Below are positions 43,408 through 53,116 of a stretch of 64,000 nucleotides of DNA, piece after piece. Positions within the stretch are counted from its first letter, which is position 1. Each line of letters starts with the position of its first letter. The translations under genes were made by a program, and so were the position numbers. Source of the DNA: Candidatus Latescibacterota bacterium (GTDB lineage: Bacteria; JAAXHH01); the NCBI GenBank assembly GCA_022823465.1, contig JAJEHX010000023.1, positions 17,793 to 81,792 of the forward strand. Direction: 5' to 3'. The notes below the pieces were generated by a model. The model had not been told where the DNA came from and made no database searches. It saw nothing but the letters and a program-made list of their open reading frames with translations.

Positions 43408-43535
43408 AGCGAACCGCGTGGCGGCAGTTAGGCGGACCGCGTGACGGCCATTCGTCATCACCGGGCATCCGTCGCATAAGCTGGAAGAGCTTTTGAGCAG
43501 CACTGGAGTAGTACTATGGCAGCACTGGAGGAGCT

Positions 43536-43859
43536 ATGTATTTCGTTGAAGAAGAAAACATGTCCACAAAATCGATTGCACCGGGCGTAAGCATCGCCGT
43601 GGCAGGGGGCGAGCGGGCCCAGATGTCTTTCGTGACGCTCACGCCGGGATCTCAGGTGCCCATGCACGATCATCCCCACGAACAGATGGGCGTCGTACTG
43701 GAAGGTGAATTCGTCATGGTCATCGGAGAAGAAAGTAGGACCATAAAAACGGGGGACAAGTACGTGATTCCCGGCGGGGTTCGGCACGGCGTGACCGAAG
43801 TCATGGTCGAATCCGTCGCCCTCGACATATTCAGTCCGCCCCGCGAGGACTACGCTTAA
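43536..43859 (+). CDS. Small single-domain cupin protein
   Basis: A 107-residue cupin barrel. Motif 1 is PGSQVPMHDHPHEQMGVVLEGEF (metal-ligand His residues and Glu), motif 2 is PGGVRHGV. ACTGGAGGAG precedes ATG 43536. Small cupins can be metal-dependent enzymes or ligand-binding proteins; nothing further can be assigned. Two copies of GCAGCACTGGAG lie just upstream. Located between the aminotransferase and the creatininase-family gene, all in one direction. Confidence 0.85.
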   Translation: MYFVEEENMSTKSIAPGVSIAVAGGERAQMSFVTLTPGSQVPMHDHPHEQMGVVLEGEFVMVIGEESRTIKTGDKYVIPGGVRHGVTEVMVESVALDIFSPPREDYA

Positions 43860-43913
43860 TCGACACCGGCAGCGAACCGACGCATTCCGCAGCCAACCAG
43901 TCAGGAGTGATCC

Positions 43914-44663
43914 ATGTCCGATGCCCTACCCCTCGACCGTCCCGTACAGCTCTGGAAAATGACCCGCAGGCAGTTCCGCGAGGGGATCTACGCCGGCAAC
44001 CTCAAGGGCGCGATTATCCCCACGGGGAGCACGGAACAGCACAACGAGCACCTGGAGATGTCCCACGACACCGCCAGCGCCGTGTACGTATCCGAACGTG
44101 CTGCGCAGAAGCTCTATCCGGAGGTCGTGGTCACCACGCCGCTGGCCATTGGCGTGTCGGAGCACTGGATGGACCACAAAGGGACGCTGACGACCCGGCC
44201 CGAGATCTTCACGGAACTCCTCTACGACGTGGCCGACAGCATGAAAAGGGGCGGGATCAACCATATCCTGGCCGTCAACGGCCATGCCGGGAACGCCGGT
44301 CCCGTCAACGCCGTGCTGGAGGATATCCAGTCCCGCCTGGGCGTCGATTTCGCCTTCTGCAGCTACTGGGAAGCCTACACCCCGGAAGTCGTGCGGAAAT
44401 ACATGGAATCGAACAACTGTCCCGGCCACGCCAGCGAGTTCGAGACCTCCTTTGCCTACGCGGCCTTCCCGGGACACGTCCACTGGGAAGGCGTCGATTA
44501 CGATTCGGCCAGGCTGACCATTTCCGAGGCCGACCGGGCCGCTCAGGACCGGGAATTCCACCACGAAGCAAAGCTCGCCGACGCCGTGAAGGGCCAGGGC
44601 ATGATCGACGTGGCGGTCGACTGGGTCGCGGCCAGGATGAAGGCGATGATCGAGGGCACCTGA
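43914..44663 (+). CDS. Creatininase family amidohydrolase
   Basis: A 249-residue metal-dependent amidohydrolase. Family motifs: IIPTGSTEQHNEHLEMSHDT (metal-ligand Glu, His, Asp), AIGVSEHWMDHKGTLT, ILAVNGHAGN, and GHASEFETS. Members hydrolyse creatinine, formamidopyrimidines or similar cyclic amides; the true substrate is not evident. Three bases separate it from the ABC ATPase gene, so the enzyme and transporter are probably co-expressed. Confidence 0.88.
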   Translation: MSDALPLDRPVQLWKMTRRQFREGIYAGNLKGAIIPTGSTEQHNEHLEMSHDTASAVYVSERAAQKLYPEVVVTTPLAIGVSEHWMDHKGTLTTRPEIFTELLYDVADSMKRGGINHILAVNGHAGNAGPVNAVLEDIQSRLGVDFAFCSYWEAYTPEVVRKYMESNNCPGHASEFETSFAYAAFPGHVHWEGVDYDSARLTISEADRAAQDREFHHEAKLADAVKGQGMIDVAVDWVAARMKAMIEGT

Positions 44664-44666
44664 TCC

Positions 44667-45424
<758 letters not shown>

Positions 45425-45428
<4 letters not shown>

Positions 45429-46222
45429 TCGGCGTATTACGCAGGCCGTGGGTCAGGCGCGTCCTGTCGAACTGGATACAGCCGGCGGCCATTGCCGGCA
45501 TCCTCGTCTTCGCGGTCACGCGCGGCGCGGAGAACATCAACTACCGGTGGCAGTGGTACCGGGTCGGCGATTTCCTGCTCACTTCTGAAAACGGCGCCTG
45601 GTCCGCGGGGCCCCTGGTCCAGGGCCTCTTCGTCACCCTCGAAATCTCCATCCTGAGCCTCTTGCTGACCCTCGTCATCGGACTCGCGACCGCCATGCTC
45701 CGCCTGTCTTCTTCCGTGATCGGGCGCGGGCTTGCCCGCGGGTACCTGGAGCTGATCCGGAACACTCCCCTGCTGATCCAGCTCTACGTGATGTATTTCG
45801 TCCTCGGTCCCATTCTCGGCTGGGGTCAGACCACGACGGCCATCGCGTGTCTCGCCGCGTTCCAGGGCGCCTACACGTCGGAGATCTTCCGGGCCGGCCT
45901 GCGCGCCATCCCCCGGGGGCAGGTCGAGGCGGGGGACAGCCTGGGACTGTCGCGCGTCGACAACTACCGGTACGTCATCCTGCCGCAGGTGATTCGCAAC
46001 ATGCTTCCGCCGCTCACCAACGAGGCGGTTTCCCTCGTGAAGAACTCCTCCATCGTCAGCGTCATCGCCATCTTCGACCTGACCACGCAGGGCCGGAACC
46101 TCATTGCGGACACCTTTCTGACTTTCGAGATATGGCTTACCGTGGCGGCGATCTACCTGGTTGTGACCCTGGCCCTTTCGACCGCGGCGGCCATGGCCGA
46201 ACGACGCAAGGCGGGGGCGTGA
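45425..46222 (+). CDS. Polar amino-acid ABC transporter permease 1
   Basis: A 265-residue inner-membrane permease of the HisM/GlnP type. About five hydrophobic helices, with the TM-domain opening [38 protein letters not shown], and the ATPase-contacting loop [20 protein letters not shown] followed by [20 protein letters not shown]. It overlaps the ATPase gene at its start and permease 2 at its end (TGATG). Confidence 0.92.
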
Positions 46223-47208
46223 TGTCGACAACCGGACGCGACAGCAGGCGCGACAACGGACGTGTCGGCCGGGGAGACGGCACGCCCGTCGGCAGGCGTG
46301 ACAACGGGCGTGTCAGCATACGCGAATCGACGCGTAGGTTCCGGCTCACACGGCTGGACGGCCTCCTTCTGGTTGTATTGATCGCTGCGGCCGGCTGGCT
46401 GTGGTACCGCTCGGCCATTGGCGTGGCGTACCGCTGGGACTGGCCCCAGGCGCTGGCGACCGTCTTCGCGTCCGGTGAGGGCGGCGATACGCCCTTCTTT
46501 CTTATGGGGATCTACGCGACCCTGCGGCTAAGCGTCTGGGGGGCGGTCCTGGCCACCATCCTGGGCGTGCTGATCGGCGTGGGTAGATACTCGGAGATAC
46601 GCGCCCTGCGCATGTTCTGCGGGACGTACATCCAGATCCTTCGTAACATTCCGCCCCTGGTGTTCATATTCATCTTCTACTTCTTCATCAGCAGCCAGCT
46701 GATGCCCCTGCTCGGACTGGACGTCGTGTTCAACCGCCCCGCGGAGGACGCGTCGGGATGGCAGCGTTTCCTCTTCGGCCCCCCGGCGCTTTGGGAGAAC
46801 CTGATCTCCGGCGTGCTGTGCATATCCTTCATCAGCGCCGCGTACATCGCGGAAGTCGTCCGCGCGGGCCTTTCCGCCATTCCCCGCGGCCAGTGGGAAG
46901 CCGGGGAAAGCCTGGGCATACCGGTCCTGGACCGCTACCGGTTCGTCATCCTCCCCCAGGCGCTGGCGCGTATCGCGTCGCCCCTGGCGGGCCAGTACAT
47001 CTCCCTGGTGAAGGATTCGTCCATCGTCTCACTCATCTCCGTCCAGGAGCTCACCTTCGTCGGATCGGAGATCGCCAATTCGAGCGGACTGCTTTTCGAG
47101 GTGTGGCTGCTGGTGGCCTTCGTGTACTTCCTGCTCTGCCTGTCCCTGTCCGTCCTGCTCAGGCAGGTGGAGCGGCAGGTAACCCGGCATTTTCACCAGT
47201 TCGCCTAA
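46222..47208 (+). CDS. Polar amino-acid ABC transporter permease 2
   Basis: A 328-residue partner permease. The first 40 residues form an unusual Arg/Gly/Asp-rich leader with an internal repeat (RDNGRVGRGDG and RRDNGRVS), then a helix (LLLVVLIAAAGWLWYRSA) and the permease domain: GIYATLRLSVWGAVLATILG, RNIPPLVFIFIFYFFI, and GLSAIPRGQWEAGESLGIPV. No periplasmic binding protein gene accompanies the transporter in this window. Its stop overlaps the end of the converging oxidase gene. Confidence 0.9.
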   Translation: MSTTGRDSRRDNGRVGRGDGTPVGRRDNGRVSIRESTRRFRLTRLDGLLLVVLIAAAGWLWYRSAIGVAYRWDWPQALATVFASGEGGDTPFFLMGIYATLRLSVWGAVLATILGVLIGVGRYSEIRALRMFCGTYIQILRNIPPLVFIFIFYFFISSQLMPLLGLDVVFNRPAEDASGWQRFLFGPPALWENLISGVLCISFISAAYIAEVVRAGLSAIPRGQWEAGESLGIPVLDRYRFVILPQALARIASPLAGQYISLVKDSSIVSLISVQELTFVGSEIANSSGLLFEVWLLVAFVYFLLCLSLSVLLRQVERQVTRHFHQFA

Positions 47209-48602
47209 CGGCGGCGATTCTCCGCGTCGAGGCCGCCACGCAGGGGATCGAAGACTTTTTTCACCGTTTCGAACTGATCCTCGACGGTCAAGGGCCTGCC
47301 CAGCAACCGGTCGCTGAGCATACGCGCCGCCACCGTGGCATAGGCATTGCCCCGGCCCGTGAATCCGGCAACGATGTGGACGCCCGGCGTCTCGGTCTCG
47401 CCGACGAAGGGACTGCTGTCGTAGGAGAAGCCCATGACGCCGCCCCAGCGGTGGGAGCGGCCGAGATCGGCAAGGTGGGGGAACGTGGTGTTGAACGCCC
47501 GGTCGTTGGACCGCTGGACTGCCAGGGTCGGGCGTTCCTTGTAGCCCCTGTACGTCCTGAACGACCGGCCCCTGCGCCGGAGGAAATGAAACCCCCGTTC
47601 GGTGCGGACGTGGTGGTTCCGTCCGCCGCCATAGAGCAGTCTGCCGCCCTCGCCGGGCTCGTCGTGCAGCTGCCGCCAGAAATCCCATCCATCGTTGGCG
47701 TAGAAGACCCCGTTGAACAGGCGTTCGGAAACGGGTTCCGTCGTAAAGACCTGTCCCCGGTGTGGGATGATGCGCCGTTCGTACCGGGCATCGATCTGGG
47801 GCGTGTAAGCGTTCATGCCCAACAGCACGTGCTGGGTTCGGATCCTTCCGTTCGGGGTGTGAACCAGCAGGCCGCTGTCTTTCCGCTTGCCAGGGCGCCC
47901 ATCTACACCTCCACGCCTCCCTGTTCCGGAACCGGATCGCTCGACTCCAGTAACGGCCGTGTTTTCAAAGAAATGCACGCCCAGGCTTTTGGCTGCGGAC
48001 GCGAGACCGCGCACGTATTTGACCGGGTGGAGTTCGCCGTCGAACTTGTTCCATAGCGCCCCGGCGAGCAGGGGGCTGCGCTTGAGATCAAAGAGTCTCC
48101 CCTCGTCCAGGTACTCCACGTCGAATCCATCCTCCTGGAGCAGGTGGTACGATTGGACGATCCGTTCCATGGGATGCCCGTGAGAACCGTGATCCGGCCG
48201 CTTCATGGCCACCACGTAACTACCGTGCCGGTGATAGTCGCATTGAATGCTGTATTTGTCCATGAGACCGGCCATCAGCGCGTGGTTCTCCAGGGCGATC
48301 ATCCATGCCTCCTGGGCCAGCTTCCTGCCGTCCGGTCCATACATGTCCGTCAGTTCCTCCACGGCTTCGACGTAATACTCGTGGGTCCCGGCCAGCATGA
48401 AACCCCCGTTGCGGCCCGTCGCGCCCGAGGCCACCTCGCGGCGTTCGAGCACGGCCACGCTTGCGCCGCCTTCGGCCAGGAACAAGGCGCCGGTCACGCC
48501 CGTTACGCCTCCGCCGATCACGACGACGTCCACGTCGATTTCTCCCGCCAGGGGATCCGAGGGCGTGTAGGGCATGTCCAGCCAGTAGGAATCGCGGATC
48601 AT
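47205..48602 (-). CDS. FAD-dependent amine/amino-acid oxidoreductase (DAO family)
   Basis: A 465-residue flavoprotein resembling gamma-glutamylputrescine oxidase and related enzymes. The FAD-binding Rossmann motif is VDVVVIGGGVTGVTGALFLA, followed by SGATGRNGGFMLAGTHEYYV, a substrate domain with HPVKYVRGLASAAKSLGVHF, QVFTTEPVSE, and a C-terminal VHIVAGFTGRGNAYATVAAR that closes on FAD. An Arg/Gly-rich insert occurs at about residues 222-245. It converges with the amino-acid transporter operon; sharing a nitrogenous substrate is possible but unproven. Confidence 0.87.
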   Translation of the reverse strand: MIRDSYWLDMPYTPSDPLAGEIDVDVVVIGGGVTGVTGALFLAEGGASVAVLERREVASGATGRNGGFMLAGTHEYYVEAVEELTDMYGPDGRKLAQEAWMIALENHALMAGLMDKYSIQCDYHRHGSYVVAMKRPDHGSHGHPMERIVQSYHLLQEDGFDVEYLDEGRLFDLKRSPLLAGALWNKFDGELHPVKYVRGLASAAKSLGVHFFENTAVTGVERSGSGTGRRGGVDGRPGKRKDSGLLVHTPNGRIRTQHVLLGMNAYTPQIDARYERRIIPHRGQVFTTEPVSERLFNGVFYANDGWDFWRQLHDEPGEGGRLLYGGGRNHHVRTERGFHFLRRRGRSFRTYRGYKERPTLAVQRSNDRAFNTTFPHLADLGRSHRWGGVMGFSYDSSPFVGETETPGVHIVAGFTGRGNAYATVAARMLSDRLLGRPLTVEDQFETVKKVFDPLRGGLDAENRRR

Positions 48603-48714
48603 GGGTGCTTTACTGGACTCAAAGTCCTTATTACAGGCCGCTTACAAGACTACGTGACAAACAAAACAGAAGATCCATTACGAGTTTATCGGGTGTACTC
48701 CGACTAAAAAGGAT

Positions 48715-48882
48715 ATGAAGTCGTTGTACTGCGCGTCAAGGCGTACGTACAAAGACCTGTCCATTCTCTTCAAAGGTGGACTGAGGAAGTACTGGAGTGT
48801 ATCCGCGACGGCCAACTGGCGCATCATCTTTCGATTTGTAAAGAACAATGTGCACGGTGTTGATTTGGTCGATTATCACTAG
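48715..48882 (+). pseudogene. Truncated HigB-like (RelE superfamily) toxin relic
   Basis: A 55-codon frame whose C-terminal half, LRKYWSVSATANWRIIFRF followed by VDLVDYH and a stop, matches the hallmark end of HigB-type mRNA interferases (YWSVSVNGNWRITFRF...VDYVDYH). The N-terminal helices that a 90-residue toxin needs are missing, and no HTH antitoxin follows. The stretch is AT-rich next to its neighbours. A remnant of a horizontally acquired toxin-antitoxin locus is the best reading. Confidence 0.65.
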
Positions 48883-48938
48883 AAAGGGTCACACCTTTGA
48901 AGGTCGAGCGTTTTCAACCTCGTTAAGGAACAAGAAAG

Positions 48939-49247
48939 TTGACTCTAAAACCGTGGATTGACGTGACGATAAAGGCAGCATTGATTAGTGCGGCCGTTCT
49001 GATTTACCTGGACTTGAAAGCCGAAATCAGATCCGTGCGGGTCGATCTGGGAGCCAGGATTGACAAGTTGGAAACCAGGATTGACAAGTTGGAAACCAAG
49101 GTCGACCTGCTGGCAGTCAGGATTGGCCGGGTGGAAACAAAGGTCGACGAGGTACGGGGATATCTCAAGTTCAATGTCGCCGCGCCGACGGAAGATCCGT
49201 CTCCTTCAAATATGAAGAAGCAACCCGCCTCACCCGGAGTAAACTAA
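48939..49247 (+). CDS. Small membrane-anchored coiled-coil protein
   Basis: A 102-residue protein from a TTG start (AAGGA about ten bases upstream). One hydrophobic helix (residues 11-25, IKAALISAAVLIYLD) is followed by a heptad coiled coil with repeated RIDKLETRIDKLETKVD and VRIGRVETKVDEV, then a Pro/Ser-rich polar tail. Two heptads are encoded by an exact 21-bp duplication. Small proteins of this shape are common and mostly uncharacterised. It sits 56 bp after the toxin relic; it is not an HTH antitoxin. Confidence 0.65.
   Translation: MTLKPWIDVTIKAALISAAVLIYLDLKAEIRSVRVDLGARIDKLETRIDKLETKVDLLAVRIGRVETKVDEVRGYLKFNVAAPTEDPSPSNMKKQPASPGVN
49054..49095 (+). repeat. 21-bp perfect tandem repeat (two heptads)
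   Basis: CCAGGATTGACAAGTTGGAA plus A at 49054-49074 is repeated exactly at 49075-49095, duplicating one coiled-coil heptad of the surrounding gene. Confidence 0.9.
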
Positions 49248-49276
49248 GGGGTAGCAAAGAGTACATCATCCTCGTA

Positions 49277-50176
49277 TCAGACCTCCAGCACGGCTGCCAG
49301 CGTCTCCCCTTCGTGCACGCGGTTGAAGGTACGCAGGACCAGCACGTGACCGGACTGCGTGGACACGATCTCCTCCCTCCTTTCACCGAGCAGGTCGGTG
49401 ACTACGCCAAAAACGTCTCCCGGTTCCACGCGATCCATCAGTTCGACCCAGGGCTCGAAGAATCCTGAAAAGGGCGACGGGTAGTTCAACTGGATGTGCC
49501 CCGCCCCTTCCCGATCGTCCTCCACCGTATGCCGGATTCTCGACGGCGGCTGGGCGCGCTCGATCATGCCCAGCACGCCCATGACGTTCAGACAGCCTTC
49601 ATAGTATCCGTCAACGCCCTCGGGGTCGCAGTCCCCGGCCCCCATCCATTCCGAATAGATGGCGGGAATTCGGGCATCGCGGGCGATGGAAAGCGTGCGC
49701 CCGTCGTGTCCCGCATACGTCCCCCAGACGATCGGCATGTTGAATGCCCGTGCCATCTTCCGCTGGCACTCCAGGACGTCCGCGTCGGGATGCAACATGT
49801 ACCCCACCGTCGGATAGAACCTGCAAATCAGGCCGCCGCTATGCAGGTCGATCAGGTAGTCGGCCTCTCGAATCAGCGCGGTCACCGCGAACGCAACGCG
49901 CTCGGTGATAGTACCGTCTTCCTTCCCAGGGCAGGTGCGCGCCAGGTCCAGGCCGTCCTCCGCGGTCCGCTCGCCGCGCCAGTAAGCCGCCTCGTTGACG
50001 ACGGGAACCAGGGTTACCGTGCCGCGCAGTTCGTCCGGGTCCAGGGCCTCTTTCAAACGCCGTATGGTCCACATGGATTCGAACTCGTCTCCGTGTATAC
50101 CCCCGAGTATGAGCAGTTTCGGGCCGGGCGCCTTTCCGGATATGGTAATGGACTTCAACATGACGGGGCCTGACAT
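49277..50176 (-). CDS. Succinylglutamate desuccinylase/aspartoacylase family protein
   Basis: A 299-residue zinc-dependent carboxypeptidase-like hydrolase (M14 clan). Zinc ligands are seen in LILGGIHGDEFESMW (His, Glu) and YLIDLHSGG (His), with LVPVVNEAAYWRGERTAEDG between. C-terminal barrel: LMDRVEPGDVFGVVTDLLGE. Members remove acyl groups from N-acylated amino acids or other small amides. AAGGAGC precedes ATG 50176. It is transcribed away from the PcRGLX-like gene, 126 bp apart. Confidence 0.87.
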   Translation of the reverse strand: MSGPVMLKSITISGKAPGPKLLILGGIHGDEFESMWTIRRLKEALDPDELRGTVTLVPVVNEAAYWRGERTAEDGLDLARTCPGKEDGTITERVAFAVTALIREADYLIDLHSGGLICRFYPTVGYMLHPDADVLECQRKMARAFNMPIVWGTYAGHDGRTLSIARDARIPAIYSEWMGAGDCDPEGVDGYYEGCLNVMGVLGMIERAQPPSRIRHTVEDDREGAGHIQLNYPSPFSGFFEPWVELMDRVEPGDVFGVVTDLLGERREEIVSTQSGHVLVLRTFNRVHEGETLAAVLEV

Positions 50177-50302
50177 GGCCTGCTCCTTGATTTATATTCG
50201 TGAAAACCGATGGAGTCACTCTCGAGAAGCCACGATAGAATATACGGACGCGGTTGATTCGGATCAAGCTACCCGGACTGGTCAAAACAATCGGGAGAAG
50301 TC

Positions 50303-52909
50303 ATGATTTCGATCCCCATCGTGTTTACCCATGACCCCGGGCGGAAGCCTACAGGCTGGCCCGTTACCCGGGGAGTCCCGTTGCCTGCGGGCGCGCTCCA
50401 CGGGACAGAAGCTCTGGTCGTGTCGGATCCCGCCGGTGTCACTGTTCCCGCCCAGTTCCGGGTGCTCAGCCGATGGCCGGACGGATCGGTGAAGTGGGTG
50501 CTTGTGGACTTTCAGGCGGATGCCGTATCATCGGGCAAGGCGATTTATACGCTGACAGATGTATGGGCCGGGGAAACGAGCAATCTTCCTGCGCCCCCGC
50601 CTCCTGCCCCGTCCGTTCGTATCGAAGAAACAGAAAACGACCTTCACGTGGATACGGGCGCCTTGCGGTTCCGGGTTGGCCGTCATCAATACGGTCTCTT
50701 TCATTCCGTGTCCCACTCAAACGCCGGGAATCGGGATGGCGAGCAAGACCCCCGCGCTGCAGACCACGGCACCGGCGGCGATGCCTGGGCGCGCATCAGC
50801 GAAGGCGCCTCCGATCGGAGATTGAAACGCCGGCTCTACGGTCCGGGCGGTCTCTGCCGGGCATCCCTGGCCGGTGACTCCTATACTGCGAGCGTCGAGG
50901 AGCAGGGGCCTCTGCGCACCGTCATCCGGCTGGAAAGCGCCCTGGAAGCCGACATCCCCATGCACCATTACGGCGGATACAGGCCCCTGCGCTGCATCAC
51001 CCGGATCCACGCCTATGCCGGCCACGCATTTGTCCGGGTGCTGCAAACCTACGTGTTCACCTGCAATCCCCGGGAGGTTGAAATCGAGGACCTCGCCGTG
51101 GATATCCCCATCCCTTTCTCGGGTTCTCTCCCGAACTACGCCTACGGATCGCGTGGCGTCGAGACCGGCGGATCGCGTGGCGTCGAGACCGGGACGCTGG
51201 ATCGGGATGAACGGCTTCTTATCGCGCAGCAGAAAGATAACCAGGTGCGGGTACTCCGCGGCAGTTCGGGCATTGAAAAACTCATTGCGGAGGGCGAAGC
51301 CAGCGAGGGTTGGGTTACCCTCAGTGATGGTAGATCAGGGGTAGGCGTTGCATGCCGGAACATGGCCGAGGAATACCCGCGGGCCCTAGAAGTCATCGGT
51401 GACGGCGGGATGACCGTGTACGCGCGGCACGACCCGGACGGCAGCCGCCTCTCCCTGTCGAGATACGCCGAAGACGTCGCCTGGCACGAGGGCGAAGGGA
51501 TGTACGCCGACGGGACCGGCATAGCGAAGACCACGGAGTGCTACGTGCTTTATTTCGATGAAGCGCATAAAGCCGAGGCGGTTGAAACACTGCGATGCGC
51601 CCTGTCCCGGCCCCATGCAACGGTTTCACCGGATTGGATGGCTCGATGTGAGGTCGCAGGTGGTCCAGACGATCAGACGCGCTCCACCGAGGAGACCGAT
51701 ACCGGTCACGAGGTGAACCATCAGGAAGTGATCCGGGCCGCGGAGCGCATGCTGACGGGTTTCGCGGACTGGCTCGCGCGGAACATCCGACTCGGCCGCT
51801 GGTACGGACACCTGGACTACGGCGACGTGCGCGTCGACTGGGACGAAACGAAGGACGACTGGAAATCCCAGGGCCGCTGGGGATGGTGTAACAGCGAGTG
51901 GGACCCGCGTCACGCGATCTGGATCCAATACCTGCGCACGGGTGATCCATGCTACTTCGAGTTGGGCGAAGCCATGACCCGCCATTCGATGGACGTGGAT
52001 ACGTGCCACTGGCATCCCTTCCGCCCCTACATGGTTGGTGGCTGCTACCGTCACGGGGTCGACCATTTCAGCGACGAACCCTGCGCATCGCATACCTTCA
52101 TTGATAACTGGATGGATTACTATTACCTGACAGGCGACGGCAGGACCCTGGAGGTAATCAAAGAAGCCGGCGAATTTTTCCTGCGGTATCGGTGGACCGA
52201 GGATCCAACCTTCAGCTTCAGCCTGCGGTCCATCGCCAATACCCTGCGCGGACTACTCTACGCTTACGAAGTCACGGGTGAGGAACGCTACCTGCGAAGA
52301 GCGGAGGAAGTGTATTCCGTCGTCGCCCGGGGACAGAACGACGACGGGAGCTGGCACAAGCGCTTTCACGTCGCGACCCCGGACAGGCTGCCGAAACAGC
52401 TTCCCTACGGCATGGCGACGGAAGGCACCACCCTGGCGGTCGAAATGGGCACGGCCGCGCCGTTCACGGATGATGAATTCAAGACGCTCGGCGGCCCGTT
52501 CTCCGAGATGATCCGCGACCTGCCCTACGAGGAGCAGAAGGGCTACCAGACCCACTACCTGATGATCGGACTGGAGTTGATGCACCGGATGACTGGCCGA
52601 GAGGACGTGGCGGAGACCTACCTGCGCGCCGTGAACTGGTTCTGCGGCTATCCGGACGCTTTCGCGTCCGATCGTCCATACAATGAGCACTACGGCGGCA
52701 TCCTCTGCCGGCACCTGGGCTACGCCTGCCGCCTCACCTGCGACCATCGATACCTGGAAACCGGCATGAAGATCCTGAAGCAACTCATCGACGCCCAGGA
52801 CTGGAGCGACGACCCGCGCAAGCACGGATCCATCGACATGAGTCCAACCTACCTGAGCCTGTTGTTCTTCGGAGTGCCGGGACTTCTTGCGGCATTGCGG
52901 ACCGAATAG
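50303..52909 (+). CDS. PcRGLX/YetA-like protein (RIFT-barrel plus alpha/alpha toroid)
   Basis: An 868-residue protein. The N-terminus has the PcRGLX/YetA-type RIFT barrel features PGRKPTGWPVTRGVPLPAGA and RVLSRWPDGSVKWVLVDFQA, then a beta-rich region to about residue 440. From about residue 470 it turns helical with aromatic-rich repeats (DPRHAIWIQYLRTGDPCYF, HFSDEPCASHTFIDNWMDYY, LLYAYEVTGEERYLRRAEEV) typical of an alpha/alpha toroid. Family members include exo-rhamnogalacturonan lyases, so uronate-polysaccharide breakdown is plausible. No signal peptide is seen, so it is probably cytosolic. A perfect 24-bp duplication at 51145-51192 inserts GSRGVETG twice. Confidence 0.75.
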   Translation: MISIPIVFTHDPGRKPTGWPVTRGVPLPAGALHGTEALVVSDPAGVTVPAQFRVLSRWPDGSVKWVLVDFQADAVSSGKAIYTLTDVWAGETSNLPAPPPPAPSVRIEETENDLHVDTGALRFRVGRHQYGLFHSVSHSNAGNRDGEQDPRAADHGTGGDAWARISEGASDRRLKRRLYGPGGLCRASLAGDSYTASVEEQGPLRTVIRLESALEADIPMHHYGGYRPLRCITRIHAYAGHAFVRVLQTYVFTCNPREVEIEDLAVDIPIPFSGSLPNYAYGSRGVETGGSRGVETGTLDRDERLLIAQQKDNQVRVLRGSSGIEKLIAEGEASEGWVTLSDGRSGVGVACRNMAEEYPRALEVIGDGGMTVYARHDPDGSRLSLSRYAEDVAWHEGEGMYADGTGIAKTTECYVLYFDEAHKAEAVETLRCALSRPHATVSPDWMARCEVAGGPDDQTRSTEETDTGHEVNHQEVIRAAERMLTGFADWLARNIRLGRWYGHLDYGDVRVDWDETKDDWKSQGRWGWCNSEWDPRHAIWIQYLRTGDPCYFELGEAMTRHSMDVDTCHWHPFRPYMVGGCYRHGVDHFSDEPCASHTFIDNWMDYYYLTGDGRTLEVIKEAGEFFLRYRWTEDPTFSFSLRSIANTLRGLLYAYEVTGEERYLRRAEEVYSVVARGQNDDGSWHKRFHVATPDRLPKQLPYGMATEGTTLAVEMGTAAPFTDDEFKTLGGPFSEMIRDLPYEEQKGYQTHYLMIGLELMHRMTGREDVAETYLRAVNWFCGYPDAFASDRPYNEHYGGILCRHLGYACRLTCDHRYLETGMKILKQLIDAQDWSDDPRKHGSIDMSPTYLSLLFFGVPGLLAALRTE
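51145..51192 (+). repeat. 24-bp perfect tandem repeat
   Basis: CGGATCGCGTGGCGTCGAGA plus CCGG occurs twice in tandem (51145-51168, 51169-51192), in frame, duplicating eight residues in the PcRGLX-like protein. Confidence 0.9.
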
Positions 52910-53116
52910 CAATGATAGGGCCGGCGCCGCGGCTGCCTGGCTCTTCCTTCGCAGGGACGTGACGGGACCGCTTTCTGCTGCGCTCTCCTTGACGTGTGCA
53001 ATTCGATCGCGCTTCTTTGAGTAAACCCCCGGCCCGCCGAACGATTCCACCCTGGATTTCGATTTACGATCAACCGGCCGATCTTATTCAGCGTTCACAT
53101 CTCGGGATGGCATTGA

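Noticed and set aside
48939..49247. Coiled-coil protein as the antitoxin of the HigB relic
   Set aside because: It has a membrane helix and no helix-turn-helix or other antitoxin fold, and the toxin is truncated.
52980..53116. Promoter for kinase 1 at TTGACG near 52989
   Set aside because: No acceptable -10 element at a normal distance was found.
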